Assembly: GCA_947259685.1 (NCBI GenBank) | Contig: CAMYNC010000142.1 | Span: 3,101-11,997 of the forward strand | Reading direction: 5' to 3' | DNA from: an uncultured Desulfuromonadales bacterium | GTDB taxonomy: Bacteria > Desulfobacterota > Desulfuromonadia > Desulfuromonadales > Geopsychrobacteraceae | DNA: 8,897 nucleotides | The notes under the pieces: model-generated | Told to the model about the DNA's origin: nothing | The model's database searches: none | Seen by the model: the letters and a program-made list of their open reading frames with translations, nothing else | Translations under genes and position numbers: made by a program | In this document: in pieces, positions 1 to 6,649 of the stretch | How positions within the stretch are numbered: position 1 is the first letter of the stretch | Layout of the letters: every line of letters starts with the position of its first letter

Positions 1-126
1 CACCGCTGAACCTTTGGGTGCAGCTCAGATTTTAGCATCACTCATTCAATCCAAGCACTTGCACTCTTCATCCACCGTTTACTCACTGATTCAGGTTAAT
101 GTGAAGCGTTGTAGGGCAACTTCTAG
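1..126. other. Left edge, no gene assigned
   Basis: No gene can be supported here. One plus-strand frame is open from position 2 to a TAA at 140-142, but its end runs into the terminator hairpin at 127-160, its composition does not look coding, and I recognise no family in it. Another plus frame ends in TAG at 33-35 and could be the tail of a gene lying to the left. The terminator just downstream implies that a plus-strand transcript enters from outside the window. Confidence 0.3.
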
Positions 127-163
127 AACGCCCTGGCCCACATAAGTAGGCAGGGGCGTTTTT
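127..163 (+). terminator. Rho-independent terminator
   Basis: The arm AACGCCCTG (127-135) pairs with CAGGGGCGTT (151-160) with one bulged G. The loop is about 15 nt, and the T-run of the right arm continues to 163. The T-tract lies on the plus-strand side, so it terminates a transcript coming from the left edge. It may also act weakly on kamA, which ends at 206 on the opposite strand, but that side has no T-run. Confidence 0.75.
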
Positions 164-205
164 GGTACTGTGAGTGGCGAAGTTCATGAATATATATCCA
201 AATCA

Positions 206-1378
206 CTATAATGTTATTTCTTCAAAATCATCCAACCACCCGCCATCATCAGTCAATTCGTATGCGAGTAAACGAGACGCTTCTTCCGGTGACTCCTGGC
301 GGGCATGGATTTGCTTTAATATCATTTTGTTGCCGCTTCGCCCACAAATTTCAAGCTTTCCGATATCGTGACCGATGATGAATTTGAAACGCTTGGCATA
401 TCCATCCATCTTCCGGCGCGCAGCATCGACAATATCTATCCCTTCTTTGAGTGGAACCTGGAAATGATGACGAACTCGTGCCACTGGCATGCACTGATAA
501 AGATAGTACGGATTGACCCCGATACGCATCAGTCCGTTCATCAACTCGATCAATGTTTTCTCATCGTCGTTAACTTCACGCAGAAGAACGGCCTGGTTAT
601 TAACTGTTATTCCCGCTTCACAGAGGCTATTCACCGCTTCCTCCGCTTCAAGGGTGATCTCACTCGGATGATTGAAATGGGTCGGCACCTGTAAGGTTTT
701 GTTGCGGTTAAACTCGTTAAGCACGCGCAACAGTTCGTCATCGGCAAAACGCATGGGATAGACAACTGGTGCCCGTGAACCGATACGGACAAAGTTAAGG
801 TGCGGAATATCTTTAAGGGCATCGAGCATCTGCCGAATGACATCGGTCGGCAGCAGCAATGGATCTCCGCCGGAAATCACGACATTGGATATTTCCGGGT
901 GCGCGGCAATATATTTAGCAGCATTACGGAAGTTTTCAACTGTCTGATTATTCGGTAACCCGACCATGCGTTTACGAAAACAGTGGCGGCAGTACATCGA
1001 GCAATATTCAGTCGCCACCACCAGAGCTGTATATGAGTATTTATGGAGAATACCATTGCCCTTGTCGTGCTTGTCGTCACCGTAAGGATCGGCGGTCGTT
1101 TCCCCCATAGCCCCGGCGACGATCAGTTCCTCTGTGGTCGGCACGGCCAGCTTACGGATCGGATCGGCCGGGTCGGTTGGATCGATCAGGTCGAGATAGT
1201 AGCGAGGAATATTCATTGGGTGGACATCAACCACCTGTCGCAGGTCGTGTTCTTCGGCGGCGGTCAACGGCAAAACATCCATTAACTCCTCGACACTCTT
1301 GATGTTGTTTTTCAACTCCTTATGCCAGTCAAGGCTCATCCAGTCGATCGTATCTTTAGCTGAGGTTGTTGCACTCAT
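206..1378 (-). CDS. kamA: KamA-family radical SAM aminomutase
   Basis: A 390-residue PLP- and SAM-dependent enzyme of the lysine/glutamate 2,3-aminomutase family, which moves an alpha-amino group to the beta carbon. The [4Fe-4S] motif CxxxCxxC is C126, C130, C133, followed by the conserved FRKR, where R135 matches the carboxylate-binding Arg134 of clostridial lysine 2,3-aminomutase (LAM). SGGDPL (169-174) is the SAM-binding glycine motif, RIGSR (198-202) is conserved, and K341 in GHDIGK is the expected PLP lysine. LAM's Asp293 corresponds to M297 (YQCMPV), and Asp330 also appears lost, so the substrate may not be lysine. Length fits LAM (about 416) better than the shorter EpmB. The start has AAGGAC (1386-1391) 7 nt upstream. 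No ablB acetyltransferase gene is adjacent. Product could be a beta-amino acid osmolyte; this is inference. Confidence 0.88.
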   Translation of the reverse strand: MSATTSAKDTIDWMSLDWHKELKNNIKSVEELMDVLPLTAAEEHDLRQVVDVHPMNIPRYYLDLIDPTDPADPIRKLAVPTTEELIVAGAMGETTADPYGDDKHDKGNGILHKYSYTALVVATEYCSMYCRHCFRKRMVGLPNNQTVENFRNAAKYIAAHPEISNVVISGGDPLLLPTDVIRQMLDALKDIPHLNFVRIGSRAPVVYPMRFADDELLRVLNEFNRNKTLQVPTHFNHPSEITLEAEEAVNSLCEAGITVNNQAVLLREVNDDEKTLIELMNGLMRIGVNPYYLYQCMPVARVRHHFQVPLKEGIDIVDAARRKMDGYAKRFKFIIGHDIGKLEICGRSGNKMILKQIHARQESPEEASRLLAYELTDDGGWLDDFEEITL

Positions 1379-1665
1379 AATATTTGTCCTTGGTTCGGAA
1401 ATGATTCAGATTACTCTGAGGCAGCCAAGGATGAATAAACGACAGCGGAACACCGCATTAAAGAAGATGGAAGGGCCAGACAACAGAGGTCTGAAGGTGA
1501 CGAGTAATTTGATTATGGTAGAGGGTAGGGCCACCCGCACCCAATCTCAAAGCGGATCGCTATGAGCCAGTGCTGCCCCAAAGAGTGAGGGTTCGTCCCG
1601 AAACCACCAAGGGTCATTTCGGTCCACCTCTTTTGCGGGTCTATGGTCAGTCCGTTCGGAAGGAA

Positions 1666-1692
1666 AACGGCACCATGACTTTAGATGCCGTT
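1666..1692 (-). terminator. Hairpin between tetR and kamA, possible terminator/attenuator
   Basis: A perfect 7-bp inverted repeat, AACGGCA/TGCCGTT, with a 13-nt loop. On the minus strand it is followed by TTCCTT, so it could end the TetR transcript. Its right arm (minus-strand sense) is also part of a competing hairpin: ATGGTGCCGTT can pair with AACGG and ACCAT slightly further on, at about 1643-1676. The two folds exclude each other, which is the geometry of an attenuator. The T-tract is poor, so function is uncertain. Confidence 0.35.
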
Positions 1693-1721
1693 ACGCTAAC
1701 ATTAATGAAATTGTGAGTCAA
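1693..1721 (-). promoter_or_regulatory. Possible kamA promoter
   Basis: On the minus strand TTGACT (1716-1721) is separated by 17 nt from TAGCGT (1693-1698), which is preceded by TGT as in an extended -10 element. The -35 is good and the -10 is poor. If used, transcription would begin near 1686 and give a leader of about 300 nt. It would also start inside the AACGGCA hairpin, so that hairpin would then matter only for read-through RNA. Confidence 0.22.
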
Positions 1722-1829
1722 ATTTATGGGGTAATACAAATTGGGGAGACCCCTGCCTGGCACCGTCTGTCAGATCAATTTTGAGCGACTATATCTAATT
1801 GAGTAAAAAACTCGACTCTGCCCTTGGGA

Positions 1830-2402
1830 TCAATCCTCGGCTGACCAGGGAAGCCAAGGCAAACCCTCTTGCAATCCCTGCCGCATCCGCTCAGCGGATT
1901 CAGGTTGATAGCTATAAACCTTCACTCCAAAGATATGCAGCATCAGACTGGCCGCACGGCGCTGGCTCAGGGTAGGGCTGAACTCTTTTTCGAGATAACT
2001 CTGGTAGAGCTTTTCTATCTCACTCAGTTTGGCGGCAGCAAAATCGTAAAGCTCGTTCTCCTCCGCAGCTAATTCAAGCTGGGTCTTGATGAGAAAGCAG
2101 CTGCAGTAATTTTTTCTGTACGAGTCCTGAACCATCTTCTCAAGAATCGTACAAACCCCTTCTCCGACACTTGGTGCGGTATCCAGTATTTCGCGAATTT
2201 GTGTCATCCCTTTTTGGGCGTAACTCTCCAAGGATTCACGGAACAGGCCTTCTTTATTACCAAAGGCGAGATAAATCGATCCGGGCTTTAGGCCTGTGGT
2301 TTTCACAACCTGTTGCATCGATGATGCGCTGAAGCCGTTTTGCCAGAAAAGATTGATCGATTTATCAATAATGTCGTTTCTATCAAACTGTGCTCTTGCC
2401 AT
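1830..2402 (-). CDS. TetR/AcrR-family transcriptional regulator
   Basis: A 190-residue one-component repressor with the usual TetR length. Residues 5-60 form the DNA-binding domain: ILxLF-type helix, GFSASSMQQVV and GLKPGSIYLAFGNKEGLF, the recognition-helix signature. The C-terminal ligand domain contains YCSCFLIK, where C102 aligns with the conserved Gly-Cys-Leu segment that includes the sensor Cys106 of E. coli NemR. C84 and C100 are additional cysteines. AAGGGA (2408-2413) lies 5 nt before the ATG. The MFS transporter gene is upstream on the same strand, 164 nt away, a common regulator/efflux pairing. A palindrome over the gene's own promoter suggests autorepression. The ligand is unknown; electrophile or oxidant sensing is only an inference from the cysteine. 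Confidence 0.9.
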   Translation of the reverse strand: MARAQFDRNDIIDKSINLFWQNGFSASSMQQVVKTTGLKPGSIYLAFGNKEGLFRESLESYAQKGMTQIREILDTAPSVGEGVCTILEKMVQDSYRKNYCSCFLIKTQLELAAEENELYDFAAAKLSEIEKLYQSYLEKEFSPTLSQRRAASLMLHIFGVKVYSYQPESAERMRQGLQEGLPWLPWSAED

Positions 2403-2446
2403 GTGTTTCCCTTGTTTGCTTGTGTTGAAATTTTGAACTTTGCACT

Positions 2447-2478
2447 ATTATACATATTTTCCTTGAATGGTCACTCAA
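2447..2478 (-). promoter_or_regulatory. tetR promoter
   Basis: On the minus strand there is a perfect TATAAT (2447-2452), 44 nt from the start codon of the TetR gene. A TTGAGT (2473-2478) lies upstream at a long 20-nt spacing. No better -35 is present at 17 nt, so the promoter may be weak or helped by another factor. The candidate operator covers the -35 box. Confidence 0.5.
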
Positions 2479-2479
2479 G
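2462..2479. promoter_or_regulatory. Candidate TetR-family operator
   Basis: CTTGAATGGTCACTCAAG is an imperfect 18-bp palindrome in which 14 of 18 positions are symmetric. It resembles the TGAATG...CATTCA type of site bound by many TetR-family repressors. It covers the -35 box of the TetR gene, where binding would block RNA polymerase. It lies downstream of the MFS gene rather than in front of it, so direct control of the transporter through this site is not evident. Confidence 0.5.
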
Positions 2480-2566
2480 AAGGTATTGACAGAAGTATTT
2501 TGGGGAGCTGGCTTGCTGGTTCATTCGCTTGTGAAATGCAAACTTTTGTCTGCGTTCTGGATCTGG

Positions 2567-3766
2567 TCAAGATGTTGGTTCTTTACTGCTAACTACGCTG
2601 AGCTGCCTGAGAAACAGCCAAACCACTGGTGGTAGTACCAAGCCAAACGCAGAGCAGAGTAGCAAAAAGCACTGCTGAACCCCTAGATTATCTGCCAGCA
2701 TGCCGATTAACGGCCCGGTAAAAACGAAACTAAGGCGAAAGCAAAGCGACTGGAGAGAAAGTATTCCCGCTCGATTGGCTGATGGAATCTGTTGTTGAGC
2801 GTGATTCAGCAGCATGGGGCCACGCAGACCGCGCATGCTGGTGAGCAGATAGTAAAAAAGGAAGCCCCAGACCCCTCCGACCACTCCAAGTCCAAGGTAG
2901 CCTGCGATGATCAGGAAGCAGAACAACAGCACCATGCGCCTGTCGCCAAGCCGCAGATGACTGCGGTGGCTGAGTATAGCGAACAGGGCGACACTTAAGT
3001 TTGCACCGGCCCAGATCGGGCCGAACCAGGCAAGGGGCACACCGCCGTCCTGCATATAGGGCTGAATCAACCAGACCGGATAGAAAGAGGCCAGACCTAA
3101 AATCAGATTCAGCAGAATCGTGTAGCGCAGTCGTTTGTTTTCCAACAGCGCATAGCGGGTCGATTGCCAGGCCTCGGCCAGGTGGCTGGACGGGGGTTTG
3201 TGCTTTCGCTGTGGTTCGACCAGGGTGCGGGATAAGAGCAAGGCCAGCACCCAAACGACCACCTGGATCAAAAAGGGCAGCAGCGGGGCCGCAGCATAGA
3301 GCAGCCCGGCAAAGATTGCCCCGCAGGCCTCGCCAATTTGACCGAAACCATTCATCCGTCCTTCGTGACGAGCGTAGTGCTGCTCTTCCTCGCTGACCTT
3401 CAGGCTCTCAAAGAGCAGGGCGCTATCAGAACCGCTGATAAAAGAGATGGAGATGCCGAGGATGATTTCTGCGACCAGCACCTGGGAGAATGAGTCGGCC
3501 CAGGTATAGAGTCCCCAGCCGATGATCCCCAGCAGCGAAGCAAAGTTGAGTGCGGCGCGGTAGCCGATCCGGTCGCTCAGGTAGCCGGAGGGGTATTCCA
3601 TGATCACCATGGCGACGGAAAAGATCCCCTGCAGCAGAAGAATTTCGGTGAGAGTTAGCCCGATCTGATCCTTCCAGAACAGGGTGATGATCGCCATGGG
3701 GAACAGGCTCATCTGCAGAAAGGAGAAGATGTAGAGTTTTTTGATGTTGGCGTGGACGCTAGTCAT
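2567..3766 (-). CDS. MFS transporter
   Basis: A 399-residue inner-membrane protein of the major facilitator superfamily, with the length expected for 12 transmembrane helices. The loop after helix 2 carries motif A, GYLSDRIGYR (61-70), preceded by EYPS, as in drug/proton antiporters with the EYPTG-type signature. Hydrophobic segments run through the whole protein, with a basic central loop (EPQRKHK, about 183-189) dividing the two six-helix halves. The substrate cannot be read from sequence; efflux of a toxic compound is likely given the TetR gene next door. No strong ribosome binding site precedes the ATG, but no better in-frame start was found. The gene is divergent from aqpZ. No clear terminator follows it, so read-through into the TetR gene is possible. 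Confidence 0.88.
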   Translation of the reverse strand: MTSVHANIKKLYIFSFLQMSLFPMAIITLFWKDQIGLTLTEILLLQGIFSVAMVIMEYPSGYLSDRIGYRAALNFASLLGIIGWGLYTWADSFSQVLVAEIILGISISFISGSDSALLFESLKVSEEEQHYARHEGRMNGFGQIGEACGAIFAGLLYAAAPLLPFLIQVVVWVLALLLSRTLVEPQRKHKPPSSHLAEAWQSTRYALLENKRLRYTILLNLILGLASFYPVWLIQPYMQDGGVPLAWFGPIWAGANLSVALFAILSHRSHLRLGDRRMVLLFCFLIIAGYLGLGVVGGVWGFLFYYLLTSMRGLRGPMLLNHAQQQIPSANRAGILSLQSLCFRLSFVFTGPLIGMLADNLGVQQCFLLLCSAFGLVLPPVVWLFLRQLSVVSSKEPTS

Positions 3767-3843
3767 GGATGGCAGAATAGCCTGCTTTTTTGCAAATCAT
3801 CAAATTTTAAGCTGTAAAATTCTTTTCCCCCGTCGGCTTGCCC

Positions 3844-3871
3844 TTGTCATCTCATTAAGTTCTGATAGAAA
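3844..3871 (+). promoter_or_regulatory. Putative aqpZ promoter
   Basis: TTGTCA (3844-3849) and TAGAAA (3866-3871) are 16 nt apart, and the -10 is preceded by TGA, giving an extended -10 element. Transcription would start near 3878 and leave a 5' UTR of about 100 nt before the aqpZ start. The divergent MFS gene shares this intergenic region. Confidence 0.38.
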
Positions 3872-3909
3872 TTAATAGCAACACAATCGTATCAAGATTC
3901 CTGGTCAAG

Positions 3910-3937
3910 CCAATCCTTCCGTGTGGGGGAGAATTGG
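3910..3937 (+). other. Stem-loop in the aqpZ 5' UTR
   Basis: CCAAT (3910-3914) pairs with ATTGG (3933-3937). After one C/A mismatch, CTTCC (3916-3920) pairs with GGGAG (3927-3931) with one G-U wobble, closing a 6-nt loop. There is no T-run after it, so it is not a simple terminator. It sits about 40 nt before the aqpZ start and may stabilise or regulate the message. Confidence 0.45.
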
Positions 3938-3978
3938 AGTGCGACGGATTAGTCATTTTCAGAGCAAAGGATAAAAAC

Positions 3979-4668
3979 ATGAAAAAGTATGGCGCAGAGT
4001 TCTTTGGGACCTTTTGGCTGGTTCTTGGTGGGTGCGGCAGTGCAGTGCTCGCCGCGGCATTTCCCGATGTCGGCATCGGACTGCTTGGCGTTTCATTTGC
4101 GTTTGGATTAACCGTGCTGACGATGGCCTTCGCCATCGGGCATATCTCAGGGTGTCATCTAAATCCAGCAGTTTCTTTTGGCCTCTGGGCCGGCGGTCGT
4201 TTCCCTGCCAAAGACCTGGTACCCTACATCGTTGCGCAGGTCTTCGGCGCGATTGTGGCTGGTGGCGTTTTATATCTCATTGCGAGCGGTAAGGCCGGCT
4301 TTGACTTGTCCGCAGGCTTTGCTTCAAACGGCTACGGTGAACATTCACCGGGCGGGTATAGCTTGCTGGCGGCCTTGATCACTGAAGTTGTCATGACCAT
4401 GATGTTCCTCCTGGTGATCCTTGGTGCTACTGACGAGAGGGCTCCGCAAGGTTTTGCGCCGATTGCAATTGGGTTGTGCCTTACCCTCATCCACCTGATC
4501 AGCATCCCGGTTACAAACACCTCAGTGAACCCTGCACGCAGTACAGGAGTAGCCATATTTGTCGGTGATTGGGCCATTGCCCAACTTTGGCTTTTCTGGG
4601 TGGCCCCCATCATTGGTGGTATTCTGGGCGCTGCGATCTATCGCTTCGTCCTGAGTGACGAGAACTAA
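3979..4668 (+). CDS. aqpZ: Aquaporin Z
   Basis: A 229-residue member of the MIP family forming a tetrameric, water-selective channel in the inner membrane (E. coli AqpZ is 231). The two pore NPA motifs are NPAV (62-65) and NPAR (184-187). The selectivity-filter residues of E. coli AqpZ are conserved as F42, H172, T181 and R187, which indicates a water channel rather than a glycerol facilitator. Long stretches such as [15 protein letters not shown] and [20 protein letters not shown] match E. coli AqpZ. An upstream in-frame ATG at 3934 was rejected because the family starts at [12 protein letters not shown] and AAAGG (3966-3970) is 8 nt before 3979. One oddity is C59 in [12 protein letters not shown], where the family has glycine. 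Confidence 0.96.
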   Translation: MKKYGAEFFGTFWLVLGGCGSAVLAAAFPDVGIGLLGVSFAFGLTVLTMAFAIGHISGCHLNPAVSFGLWAGGRFPAKDLVPYIVAQVFGAIVAGGVLYLIASGKAGFDLSAGFASNGYGEHSPGGYSLLAALITEVVMTMMFLLVILGATDERAPQGFAPIAIGLCLTLIHLISIPVTNTSVNPARSTGVAIFVGDWAIAQLWLFWVAPIIGGILGAAIYRFVLSDEN

Positions 4669-4684
4669 CTGGACAATGTTCGAC

Positions 4685-4702
4685 CAACCGGCTCAGCGGT
4701 TG
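4685..4702 (+). other. Small hairpin after aqpZ
   Basis: CAACCG/CGGTTG is a perfect 6-bp stem with a 6-nt loop, 16 nt after the aqpZ stop. No T-run follows, so it is at most a pausing or processing site, and transcription may continue into the DUF4139 gene. Confidence 0.3.
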
Positions 4703-4753
4703 CATTGAAGCTGTAGAAGAACCCAATTCTCATAATCCTCCCAGGGGTTTCAA

Positions 4754-6283
4754 ATGTCACGTTTTGCCATCTCCATTTTCCTTATACTTCTTTTTTGGCC
4801 TTCTCTGCTGTTAGCAAAACCAATTGAAGTGTTGATTTTTCCGTCCGGAGCGATCGTCACAGAAGAACGCACTGAGCAAGTCAAAGACGGATCAGTAACT
4901 CTTGTGCTTCCATCCGTTGCGGATCCAGCATCGTTAACAACGGCCCTCCTTGACTCCAAGGGTAAGATCGGAGGAATTAAATACGACTCAATCCTGGAGC
5001 CGGCCAGCAACTACAAGGAACTGGAAGAGCAGATCGAAGTGGCCAAGGAAAAAATGCAGGCCCTTGAAGATTCCAGGCAATCCAAGGCGATGGCCCTTGA
5101 CTATTGGAAGCAACAGCTGGGAATCGAGCTCGAATCTGCTGAAGATGCGAAAAAAATGGGGCAATTGGTTCTCGAATCAACAGAGCCTCTCTATTCACAA
5201 ATCTCCCAGCTGGAAAAAGACCAGAAGGCACTTGGCAAACAAATCAACGAACTGCAGAGAAAACTCTCTCAAACCACCGGCCGGCAAAACCGAAAGTGGA
5301 GCATCACCCTTGCTCTTAAGGACGCTGGCAATACAGCGACGGTTCGCTATTCATATCGGGTTAGAAATGCCGGATGGCAGTCTCTTTATTCTCTGGATGC
5401 GCGGCCGGGAGAGAAGTTGATTCGGTGGGATTGGACTGCCAACACAGCCCAGAGCACCGGGGTCGATTGGGAAAATGTCCACCTGAAGCTGGCTACAGCT
5501 GAGCCTGTTTTTACGTTGACACCACCCTCCACAGGGACCTGGATAATCAGAGAGCAAAAATATTACCCTGTCACTGAAACTGTGCAATCAATGGGTCGAG
5601 CGATGGAGCCCAGTGCCCCCGAGGCTGCACTTGACGAAGCGATGACCAAGGAGGAAGAAGCTCCGGTCCGGCAGGAGGGCAGCCTCTTTGATATCTACGA
5701 TCTTGGGCGGCGGACTATCCTTGCCGGCGAAAACTATCAGCTCGATATCCGCGAGGGAAGTTGGCCAGCAGATTTCACTTATTTGTCCCGCCCCCTGCAA
5801 TCACCTCAAGCCTTCCTCTCCGCTAAACTGGAGTTCGATGAGTTGCTGCCGATGCCTTCAGGTCAGGCCGCGGTCCTCGTTGAAGGCGTTTTTGTCGGCA
5901 AACGATCCTTTAGCCTCCGCGAGAAATTGGTCGATATTGCTTTCGGGAATGATCCGGGTGTGGCGATCGAGGTGAAAAGCGAGCGGGAAAGCGATGAGTC
6001 GGGCTTGATCAATAAAGATAGAGTCCAGCAGTGGACCTGGAAAGTGACTATCGAAAACAACAAACCTCACCCGGTTCATGTACGGATTGAGGATGCCTAT
6101 CCCCAGGCCCAGGATAAGCGAATCGAACTCTCTGAAATTCGCGCGGACTCATCGTCCGGTTTAACGCGGGATGAAAGCCTGGCTTTCTGGGAAGGCATGG
6201 TTGCGGCCGGTAAATCTGGCCGTATCGAATTCGGCTATAAGGTGACATACCCTGCGGATATGCAGGTGGACCTGGGCAGGTAG
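4754..6283 (+). CDS. DUF4140/DUF4139 secreted protein
   Basis: A 509-residue protein with an N-terminal signal peptide: SRF, then a hydrophobic core, with probable cleavage after A21 (LLLA/KP). It should be periplasmic or exported. Residues about 22-80 fit the N-terminal DUF4140 region. Residues about 87-172 are rich in Glu, Lys and Gln heptads and look like a coiled coil. YRVRNAGWQSLYSLDA (201-216) is the hallmark start of the DUF4139 domain, which runs to the C-terminus as beta-rich sequence. The family is sometimes named mucoidy inhibitor A-like (MuiA), but its biochemical role is unknown. AGGGG (4743-4747) precedes the ATG by 6 nt. The gene is 85 nt after aqpZ on the same strand and might share its transcript. 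No clear terminator follows. Confidence 0.85.
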   Translation: MSRFAISIFLILLFWPSLLLAKPIEVLIFPSGAIVTEERTEQVKDGSVTLVLPSVADPASLTTALLDSKGKIGGIKYDSILEPASNYKELEEQIEVAKEKMQALEDSRQSKAMALDYWKQQLGIELESAEDAKKMGQLVLESTEPLYSQISQLEKDQKALGKQINELQRKLSQTTGRQNRKWSITLALKDAGNTATVRYSYRVRNAGWQSLYSLDARPGEKLIRWDWTANTAQSTGVDWENVHLKLATAEPVFTLTPPSTGTWIIREQKYYPVTETVQSMGRAMEPSAPEAALDEAMTKEEEAPVRQEGSLFDIYDLGRRTILAGENYQLDIREGSWPADFTYLSRPLQSPQAFLSAKLEFDELLPMPSGQAAVLVEGVFVGKRSFSLREKLVDIAFGNDPGVAIEVKSERESDESGLINKDRVQQWTWKVTIENNKPHPVHVRIEDAYPQAQDKRIELSEIRADSSSGLTRDESLAFWEGMVAAGKSGRIEFGYKVTYPADMQVDLGR

Positions 6284-6649
6284 CTGATATTTTGATTAAG
6301 TAACACCGTCGACTCAATACGAATCTAAACTTTTCTGTGGCAATTTTTAAGCTGGCCCAATGACCCGGTAGCTATATACAGTAACCTTCTGAGTATACCT
6401 TGTGGCCGATTCGGACGGGAGTCGGTCAATAAACTCGCGATTTAAGCTGTTAACTTTCCATACATTTATTGACTGAGTTAATTTCCCTCCTTAGGCTCGA
6501 TTTGGCCCTACTTCGCCCCGATTGCTCGCTAGTAAAGAAAACGTCCGTTTTGTTTACCATCTATTTTTGCCCTAATTTCCCCTGAAAATTCTTATGGAAG
6601 AACCTCTCGAATGGTGGTAACATTTATGTATCCATTGTAGGGAGATGAA
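6284..6649. other. Gene-free stretch before the addiction module
   Basis: No gene is supported in these 366 nt; all frames carry frequent stops. An 8-bp stem with two wobbles around CCGATT/AGTCGG (6404-6427) could be a weak terminator. Two related 17-mers, GCCCTACTTCGCCCCGA (6505-6521) and GCCCTAATTTCCCCTGA (6569-6585), match at 13 of 17 positions. The toxin promoter must lie at the right end but no clear -35/-10 pair stands out. The change in base texture from the upstream gene suggests this is the left part of an acquired segment. Confidence 0.35.

Larger units (their letters stand above)
1392..1829 (-). other. Structured gene-free region upstream of kamA
   Basis: These 438 nt between the TetR gene and kamA hold no supported gene. 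Several inverted repeats are visible: GCGG-AACA-CCGC (1445-1456), CAGAC/GTCTG (1477-1493), CCGAAA/TTTCGG (1598-1622) flanked by GAGG/CCTC (1587-1590, 1627-1630), AACGGCA/TGCCGTT (1666-1692), and GGGG-AGA-CCCC (1743-1753). A plus-strand frame without an early ATG is open from 1522 to a TGA at 1714-1716. I compared the region with lysine and glycine riboswitch cores and saw no match. It could be a long kamA leader, a degraded mobile element, or both. Confidence 0.45.

Noticed and set aside
2..142. Open plus-strand frame at the left edge
   Set aside because: Its end is inside the terminator stem and it shows no recognisable protein motif.
368..694. Plus-strand frame of 108 codons opposite kamA
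   Set aside because: It lies wholly inside the well-supported kamA gene on the other strand, has no family resemblance and no ribosome site.
1392..1829. Lysine or glycine riboswitch upstream of kamA
   Set aside because: The conserved core sequences of those classes could not be found on the minus strand; only generic hairpins are visible.
2486..2491. Consensus TTGACA on the plus strand
   Set aside because: No -10 box at 16-18 nt and no plus-strand gene follows; it is part of the region between two minus-strand genes.
3001..3396. Plus-strand frame of 131 codons opposite the MFS gene
   Set aside because: Arg/Pro/Ala-rich translation typical of an antisense shadow of GC-rich coding sequence; the MFS frame is clearly the real one.
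3934..3978. Upstream ATG for aqpZ, adding 15 residues
   Set aside because: AqpZ homologues start at the [12 protein letters not shown] equivalent, a good AAAGG precedes 3979, and the extension would overlap the leader hairpin.
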